Positions 56,824 to 64,000 of a DNA stretch of 64,000 nucleotides are shown piece by piece. A program made the position numbers and the translations under genes. Origin of the DNA: Neostapfia colusana (taxonomy: Eukaryota; Streptophyta; Magnoliopsida; Poales; Poaceae); the NCBI GenBank assembly GCA_030760725.1, contig JASWHV010000012.1, positions 20,908,368-20,972,367 of the forward strand, read 5' to 3'. The notes under the pieces are model-generated. The model saw only the letters and a list, made by a program, of their open reading frames with translations, did not search any database and was not told where the DNA came from. Each line of letters begins with the position of its first letter. Position 1 is the stretch's first letter.

Positions 56824-59800
56824 TGTGACGGACCGGAATCCGCACACCCAGTATCTCAGAGGGTGGTGCCGCACGATGCGACACCTGACAGCACACATCA
56901 TAAGGAAAACATTATATTATATAGAAAAACAAATTGAATATGTACAAAGTAGGACAAGCCTTCAGTTTACATCTATATACAAAGTCTACAACAGCAGAAG
57001 CTAAATTTATACAACTCACGCCCACCTAACTAGCAAAAGTCAGTTATCCAGCCCTACGGACAACCCACACTAGCTCCACACCTCGGCTCAGCACGGCATG
57101 TACGGCTCCCACTCAGCCGTGCTCCCCGACGGAGGGTAGCCCTCGCCGGTGGACTCGTACCCCGAGTCCGTAGGGTAGTCATCACCTGCAAACACTTAAT
57201 AGCAGCAACCGTGAGCACGATTGCTCAGCAAGTCTTAACAGACTCCCCTATACATGAAACTCTACATGCAGTTCATAACCAACATGGGATGGCACATTGC
57301 AGCAAAGGACACGCCTACAAGTTCATCCTTAGTTCCTCTTTTAGCCTTAAATTAACAGTTCATGAATCTGAAATTTAGTAAGCGAAATTTGGTGGCACAC
57401 ATGTAGCAATACAATTTATACATATCAGCAGAATTGAATCACAATATGCCATAATTTATCTACGTCATGATGCAGTGAACAAGTGGTACTCATAACCGTG
57501 AGGGATAGCAAATTGACTCGATATACACCTGCAGGGATACCCGAATAGCACGTCACGTACGCCCACACGCGGAGCTGCACACAGAATGCTGACCCCATTT
57601 CGTACGGGACAACCTTTCACCCAACAGCCCAAACGTCAAACCGGTCGCACTGAAACGAGCAGGAGGTTCCCTACACGGAGCATCTCTGTATGCCCGTTAG
57701 CAGATTTCCACCTTTCTGCCCTCAACCTACACCTATAAATCGGTGTGCTATGCCTCGATGCCCGGAGGTTTAGGTGACATCGGTTTACCGGGGCCCATAT
57801 ATCCGATATGCCTTCGGTACGTTCAAAACATGTTCAGCAGGGCCACACACGGATCGGTCCTCAATCGACAGGGACAGGGATGTGCCTACAAGACTTCCCC
57901 TTGCCGCGCCCTATCCCCTGCCTATTCTCATTTTCTTACTAACGTGATCTCACATCGCTCAAACCAATCCCGTGTGTCCCGGAGCCTATACTCGCGAGTA
58001 GATTCCAACTACTCGACTTGTACCGAAGTTCTATGAACATAAAGCACAGCCTGACTACTAGAGGAATTAGACATTACCCTCACTCTTGTAGAAATAATAT
58101 GGTTATTCACTTGGGGTTTCATCCATTATACACCTAATGCACAAACATACTTCAAGCTATGTGTATACAAAGCAAAACTTTATAAACTTGATAAATGCAA
58201 ACCGGGGCTTGCCTTGTTGCTGCTGGTCAATTGTTAGCGTCTCGTCCAGAAGTAGGAAGTCCGAAACTTCCGGGGTCTCTTCGCCTTCAGCGACTACTGG
58301 TAAGCAATGTACTATATGTCAATTTAAATGCAACATTTTGAACTGAGTATGTAAAGACCATAACTCTAGCTAGCCCTTCCCTTTGGATCTGAAATTTTTA
58401 TGGTGGCTTGGTAGGGTCCTAACCAGATACTTGACCAAGTTTCATTTGAAACAAAGTTCATTTGAGCTCTGTACAGATAAAATATTATTTTGTCATTAGT
58501 AGAGCCTCTAAGGATTTCCAGAGATTTTCATGGCTCAAACCATTACTTTCTGGAAACTAGAGTTTCAAATGGTTCTGATGGAATTGGTTTCTTGTCATTT
58601 GAAGAATCCTAGAGAAAGTTATGCCCTACACAAGATTTGAGAAAATCTGAAAAATGTTTCTGCACATTTTTCTATTTTCTCATGGAAGTTCATTAATCAC
58701 ACAATTAGGGGAACTAAATGAACCTGGATGGATCTGAAAATTTTCCTGTGACTCAAGGATTTTCATATGAACCTCCTGGCCAAATTTCAGAATTTTCTAT
58801 AAAGGAATTCTCAAGATAAAATTCTCCACAGTTAAAATTGAGAGAATTAATTCTGGAAAAAGAATGAGTTTCATGAGCTGAAACTTGTATTTCTGAGTAC
58901 TCGAAGAGCTGAATCCAACAAAATTTGGTTCACTGAATTTGGACACTTCTACACAAAGTTATGAATTTCTAAAGTTTAGGCTGATTCCTGAATTATTTTC
59001 CTAAAGAAAATCACCTCCCGAGCCTAAACAGTGACTGACAGCGGGCCCCACACGTTTAAATTAAACTAACCGCGCACGCGGGCTTAGCACAGTGACTGAC
59101 ACGTGGGATCCGTACCCTTCGTCTACCTCGCGAGGCCGCCGCCCCGAACCGCCAGAGCTCCGACGAGGTCGGCGTTCCCGGCGACCTAGCTCGCCAGCGA
59201 CTGCAAAACTTGCCGCCCCTACGTAACTTTGGACGCTGAACACTCTGGACACCATGCCGCCATTGGCTAACCGCCATAGCTCGCCGGCGACGAGCGCTAT
59301 GCCCCTGTGCAACTTCGGCAACACGTTCCCGTCCTTCCGACCACCCCCTTCACGCGTTAATCGCGTCACCACGTCCAGGGAAGCCTCGGGAAGCTCGGCA
59401 TGATCTTTGTTGGGACCTAAACAGCCGGCAAACCGGACCTCACCGGCAATCCCCTCTTCCGCCGAGCTGTTCCTCGGTGAACCTAGGGTTCCGGCGGTGG
59501 ATTGTTTCCGGTTTTTGATCGAGGAGGGGCACAAGAACCTCTAGATGCAATTTCTAAACTCTGTTTGCCCTCCCACACGATGATCCTCCTGAATTTCTCC
59601 TAAACCTAATCGTGTCCTGAAATGAGCTCCCAATCCTAAACTGGGAAATTCTCTGTGAACAAAGGTCGAACTTTGAAACGGTTTGTGCAGTGAGCTCGAG
59701 GACAAGCTAGCGCTCAGCTTTGCTATGGACGTCAAGGGCAGAGAACCTCGGTTTCGGCCGTTCCACGGTGGCAATGTTCGAGCTGGTGCGTGGTAGGTCT

Positions 59801-60620
59801 TGGGTGTGCGCGAAAATGATGCTCGCCGGCCAACCCGGAGGCATGGAGGGCGCAACACCTGGTGTATCATGTTTCTCCGTCGAACCAGGAGCTGTCCGGC
59901 GCTGCTCGGTCGACTTCGACACGAAGTCTTGGCGCGCGCTCCCACTGAGTGCATGAACGCAGAGAACACCCGGAGTTCAGTCGGTTTAGAGCTTTGTGTG
60001 GCTGACAGAGGGGCCCACAGCTCCAAATTGTCCTAAAAATTAAATTCCTACTGCTCGTAAATAATGTGACCCTCTTGTCCCTGGTAATTTGATCAAACAA
60101 CATTTTTGGGTCTCTGAATTTGAATGATTCAAATTGATATTGGGTTGAAGGAATTTGAGTATATGTGAGGTTGAGATTCAAATTGGGTTTGAATTTGCTC
60201 AAATTAAGTCCCGACAAGATGAACTCAAATGGGGAGGAAACTTTGTGTACTAACTCAAAAAGATGTGCTGAATTTGAATATGAAGTCAACTTTTGAATTC
60301 AAGTGATGAAAGCTAGCTGAAATTTGAATTTGCATTCAAATAATCCTTTTTACAAATGTCTCCAAAAGTGCCTCAAACTGATTTGAATTTGCATGACTTG
60401 GCCTGAGCACCCCTAAGAATATTTAGGGCCTAATGGTAAACTGATCCCCTCATGTTTATCTTCGTGAACTCCTATTTTTTGAAGTTATGGTTTTTCCTCT
60501 AATCGCCCTCTTGATGGTGTTTACTTGCTCTTCACAAATGTTCATGAGCTATCCACCAAATGAGGTGTGGTGTGGTGATGTTATGAACATTTTTGCAAGT
60601 AAATTCTTTGGCTTTTACAC
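56824..60620 (-). repeat. 5' LTR of element G (3797 bp, reverse)
   Basis: Minus strand: starts TGTAAAAGCC at 60620, ends GGTCCGTCACA at 56824. It is closest to the E LTRs. The GC-rich block is about 60010-59040. Minus-strand motif RVFSVQSYVGAASF lies near 59245-59205. It contains embedded exons at 58293-58213 and 57185-57088. Confidence 0.93.
57088..58293 (-). CDS. LTR-embedded two-exon small acidic protein, G copy (intact phase)
   Basis: Minus strand: exon 1 58293-58213 (81 bp) after AGTAG, with donor CAAG|GCAAGC; exon 2 57185-57088 after GTTTGCAG, stop TGA. Exon 1 reads VAEGEETPEVSDFLLLDE, then a glutamine run. Exon 2 ends GSTAEWEPYMPC. The intron is 1027 bp, GC-AG. Frame and exon edges agree with E despite substitutions and the opposite genomic strand, so they are unlikely to be chance open frames. 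Function unknown. Confidence 0.55.
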
Positions 60621-61367
60621 CCTGCAGGTATAAATCGATTATAATCGCGGTCCCTCGCGGTCAGTGAGTACCACTTGTTCACTGTACCGTGACGTAGAAA
60701 GAACATGCTAGTGTCATGTTAAATATTGCTGGTTGAAAGCTTTACATTGTTTGCTAATGAAATGCTTTAGTTTAGAGCTAATCAAAATTATTTTCAACCT
60801 TAGGCAAAGCACATAAGAGAAATGCATTACTTGTTTCATTGTAGATTCCTGATGTGTCTTTGCACGAGGTTTTCTACTAACTTGCTTCTAAAACTTGAAA
60901 GTAAGATTCAACTAATTAGGCGTGTCTTTTGCAACATGCCTTCCTATTATACACTGCAAACCCAACATGTAGAGTCTCATGTCAAGGTAAGACGGGTCAG
61001 TATTCCTGAGCCATCGTGCTCACTGCTTATGTTTGAAGCGTTTGCAGGGTGCTATGAGGAGGAGGCTCCCGAGGAGGAGACGGAACCCCATGAGGGAACC
61101 ACCATCGAGTGTGAGCCATGCACGCCGCCATGTTAGTGTGCCTATGTCCTAGTGAGCACACGTTCATGGGCTGAACGTGAACTTCTTTGCTTAGTCTACG
61201 CCTGTGAGTGTAGACTTAACGTATTTTGATGTAATTATGTTTATAAACATATTTATGTAATAAAATTTTTGCTTCCGCTTTATGCCTTTTATGTGTGTTA
61301 TCCGGTGCTGTGCAACGCAGCACCCTTCAGCGAGATCCTGGCTTGTTGAGACCGTCGGGTCCTTGCA
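60621..61367 (+). repeat. 5' LTR of element F, 3' end
   Basis: It resumes after G (TSD candidate CCCTG 60621-60625) at CGGTCCCTCGCGG, carries exon 2 and AATAAA (61259), and ends GGGTCCTTGCA. The last 60 bases differ from the other LTRs (CGCAGCACCCTTCAGCGAG), marking a distinct subfamily. Confidence 0.85.
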
Positions 61368-61370
61368 GCG

Positions 61371-61385
61371 TGGTATCAGAGCTCC
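61371..61385 (+). other. Primer-binding site of F
   Basis: TGGTATCAGAGCTCC, three bases after the LTR end. Confidence 0.9.
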
Positions 61386-62122
61386 GTTGAGGTTTAACAC
61401 ACTTAAAAAGGTTAAATTTTCAAAAACTCAGTGAGGAACGAGTTATTATCCCATATAAGGATGTTATTAGTGTATAGAAAGTGGCAACACTAACCTATTT
61501 GCTTATGTCAGAAAATCATGCATCTCCGGACTTCATATGTCTTGGGGGGTGCATGTAAGCGCTGTCCACCAGTGTGCACAAGCTTAAGGGTGGAGCCACA
61601 CGTGTGGCAGATAATACGGCCAACTTTAGTATCCTCTACGACTCTTCATGTTGTTTCGGGTATTCGAGCAACGCCCTTCCTTGGCGTGCTACGGGCAAGT
61701 ATGGGAGACCCAGTCACGTGGTTAGTAACATGAACACGTAGCTCAAAGTGTGTTTGGCTTGAGAACAACCGTGCGAGTGATGATAGACGGTTGTATGGAA
61801 CTGTTTTGGGACCAGGTTCAGTGTGCAGCTTAACCTTACGATTGTGTGGTTTAATTGCAGGTAGTCTAACCACGGATCGGTAGACGAGTAGCATACGTGT
61901 GCGAGAGACGTTTAGTGCCACTGAATTAACGAAGCCGGCTATATCCGGTATAGGTTTTCTTTGTGAGGAACGTAGTACCGGCATGAACTGGGTGACGCTT
62001 CGACGTCACAGTCCACTAAATGATCAACATCATTATAAAACTTGAAAGTTTTGATCCAGAGCACTGAAATTGTGATTTAACTCATATATCAATCCATCAC
62101 CATCAGATTGGAAGATATTTCA
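61386..62122 (+). other. Element F leader, cut by H
   Basis: Non-coding leader. The acceptor-like AATTGCAG|GTAG (61861) is conserved, but the donor region seen in other elements is missing. It ends where LTR H begins; the rest of F lies right of the window. Confidence 0.75.
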
Positions 62123-64000
62123 TGTGAAATCCCAAAATTCTAGCAAGTTGAGCTGTAAGTCACACCGAGAAAAAGAGAGGGAATTTAAGGGTTTAGGGTT
62201 TAGGGTTTGAGCTCCAAATGCTAAAGTAAACATACAAAAATGTCCAAACACGGAGACCTATATCTACCATTTGGTTCTACACACATCCACGGGTAGCCTG
62301 ACAAAATTTCAGATCATATTGGAAAGGATTTCCTATTTGTTGGAATTGAAATGGGAGAAAATTCGAATTTGAATTTAAATCTCAGTTTCAAATTCCGACT
62401 TCATCGAAATTCAAATTCGAGCGCACCATTATGTTGCTCACATTCCTTTTGGCCTATTTTTCAACATTGATCGAGTTTGGAGTTTGTTTGCTAATTCAAA
62501 TGGAATTGGAAAGAAAAGAAGAGGGGAGAAATTGGGCTCACATCTCAGTTGACTTACCCCCGAAGTCTCCTCTGTTTTCCACTCGGAGAGCCAAACGAAG
62601 CACGCGCGACACCTCCCGGCCACGGCACAAACTGACGTTGCACCGTGCCAGCTCCTGCTCTGGGGCTAAGAACGCCGAGTGAAGCAACGTTGTTTTCCCA
62701 CGTGAACCATTCCCTCGCTCTCCCCAGCCTGCCTCGCACAGCTGAAGAAACACTCACCGTCGCCTGACTCTCTCTGTTCACCGGCGCCCGGGTGACATGA
62801 GCTTCATCGTGCCTGACGTTCTACACAAAAAAGGACCACCATCGGGTGTGCAAAATGACCGTGCAAACCGTTCCTCTTCTCATGCATCACCGGTGCAGAA
62901 TTTTGCCATTGAGTGCTTCGGTGTTTATGGAACCGAGCCGCACAAACCTTAAAAATTCATCATAATCAATCCACCATCACTTAGACCGAGCTACAAACAT
63001 GATATAGACACTCCCACAGTTTTATAGGATCAAGAACCATCGAATGTCATTGAGTTTTGGCGCTGTTCTTCGAGTTTTTTGGATCGCCGCCAGATTTGGA
63101 CCTAGGTCGCCGATGAACTGACATTTGCAGCCACCTTTGAGCTGATTTGAGCTTATGCCGGTGATGAGGGATCCCCCATGGTGGTCTATATAGAAAAACC
63201 AAAGCAAATGATCAACTGTGGAGGGAGTTCGATGGCGACGAAGTCAAGCTGCCGCCGCCGCTCGTCGCCGACCCATTATGGGTGGTCGGGGGCCTCGGCC
63301 GACCCCATGGATGAACTCCCCGTGCTCCTAAAGGGAGAGGCGGCGAGTTTGGGGCCAAGGGGAGGCCAGAAACACGGTTCCCACGAAGCTCACCGAAGAG
63401 CGCCGCCACCCGCCTGTTGCCGTGCGCGAGGAAGAAGAAACTGTGGAGTGGGGCCCGCGCGTAGAGTTTAAACTTTTTCCCTCATTTTCAGATTTAGTTC
63501 AAACTTTATTTGTTCATAACTTTTGATAGGAACTACCAAAAATTGTGAAATAAATTCCATTAGATTCCTATCAGTGATTACTATCTAGGGGAGCATCCCA
63601 ATTTTTATTAAAATCCATAGATTTGGCTCATTAATTCATTTAAGGAAAATTTTGTAGGAATTATTACAGGAGTTCTGTCTATTGGAAAATTCCCAAATTT
63701 GGGCAGGACATTCTTCCAAAAATCCTTGAACTTCAGTAAAACTTTCAGAGGCATTGGACCTCATTTGCTTGGCCAAATGTGGTGTCAATCCATTATGTCT
63801 CTGAAAAATAGGAAAATAAACAGAGCCCATTTTGAGACTTTTACCCAATCTTTTAAATTCCATATCTCTGTGTAGGAAGCTCCAAAAATGGTGAAACCAA
63901 ATCCTATGGACTCATAAGACTCCCAAGTTTCTGAAAAACGAAATTTGGAGCTTGCCAAGACCCTAGAATTGCCATAGGAATTCAGAGAAGCCAAATAGCT
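62123..64000 (+). repeat. LTR H, first 1.9 kb (D subfamily), runs off the window
   Basis: It starts TGTGAAATCCCAAAATTC and aligns throughout with the D 3' LTR (49474-51470). It includes a GC-rich block with MDELPVLLK.EAASL (about 63306-63350). Three telomere-like TTTAGGG units lie near 62189. Whether it is a solo LTR or a 5' LTR cannot be told. A target duplication would be TTTCA (62118-62122), with its partner outside. Confidence 0.88.

Larger units (their letters stand above)
55396..60620 (-). mobile_element. Truncated Ty3/gypsy element G (5' LTR plus leader, reverse)
   Basis: On the minus strand: 5' LTR 60620-56824, PBS 56820-56809, leader 56805 to about 55396. Gag, pol and the 3' LTR are absent. 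The leader matches D and E leaders up to the GGGCAAATAAAT word at 55411-55399, where it abuts F LTR sequence. The right end has a possible TSD CCCTG (60621-60625). Confidence 0.88.
55237..61136 (+). pseudogene. LTR-embedded two-exon small acidic protein, F copy, split by element G
   Basis: Exon 1 is 55237-55314 (78 bp) after GTGTAG, with donor CAAG|GCAAGC. Exon 2 is 61048-61136 after GTTTGCAG, stop TAG. Exon 1 reads VTKIEEGPEVLDFITPEE; exon 2 ends GTTIECEPCTPPC. The phases match as in A, C, E and G, and neither exon contains a stop, although F is the most divergent LTR. Element G (about 5.2 kb, reverse) now sits in the intron, and about 0.5 kb of intron is gone. AATAAA lies at 61259. Confidence 0.55.

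Noticed and set aside
59541..60026. A 161-codon minus-strand frame in LTR G as a separate gene
   Set aside because: It is upstream of the conserved motif in the LTR and not shared as protein with E; it may be part of a 5' untranslated region.
1..64000. A bacterial-style operon, defence or mobile system
   Set aside because: Gene content, PBS type, splice-like signals and LTR structure are all those of plant retrotransposons.

Overview
The window is plant nuclear DNA, most likely from a grass (Poaceae). It is made entirely of nested long-terminal-repeat (LTR) retrotransposons of the Ty3/gypsy superfamily, plus one solo LTR of another family. I found no host gene, rRNA or tRNA gene. Evidence for the assignment: Gag with a CCHC knuckle, a DSGA protease, an FIDD reverse transcriptase, RNase H, an HHCC/D-D35-E integrase and a C-terminal chromodomain; primer-binding sites (PBS) matching the 3' end of plant initiator-Met tRNA (TGGTATCAGAGC); purine tracts (PPT) just before each 3' LTR; and TG...CA LTRs of about 3.3-4.1 kb. 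Domain order and long LTRs fit the Tekay/Del chromovirus lineage (RIRE3/RIRE8-like in rice). The species cannot be named from the sequence.

Layout, letters mine. F is the oldest host: its 5' LTR occupies 53230-55395 and 60621-61367, followed by its PBS and leader to 62122. D (15888-53229 minus insertions) sits inside the F LTR, with right-hand target duplication ATTTG. D was hit three times. LTR K (12557-15887, reverse) is in the D 5' LTR. E (18506-31886, complete, TSD GATAT) is in the D leader. C (36784-49468, TSD GTGAA) lies just after nucleotide 6 of the D 3' LTR. LTR I (9208-12556, reverse) is inserted in K. Element A (1-9207, left end outside the window) and solo LTR J (10460-12192, TSD CTCCC) are inserted in I. 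G (about 55396-60620, reverse, truncated) interrupts the F LTR, and H (62123 to the window end) starts in the F leader.

No element looks autonomous. A has a near-complete gag-pol with one frameshift and one nonsense codon. C lost the rest of integrase in a deletion running into its 3' LTR. E has homopolymer-associated frameshifts and several stops. D has mutated protease, RNase H and integrase residues.

The most interesting signal is inside the LTRs. Five divergent LTR types (A/C, E, G and F, with decayed copies in D and K) carry two short exons separated by a putative GC-AG intron of about 0.9-1.1 kb. They join in phase to a small acidic peptide ending in a conserved E-x-E-P-(C/Y)-(T/M)-P-(P/C) tail. 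AATAAA follows in A, C and F. A probable upstream exon lies in the GC-rich part of each LTR. This looks like a spliced small gene embedded in the LTR. I do not recognise it as a described retrotransposon component.
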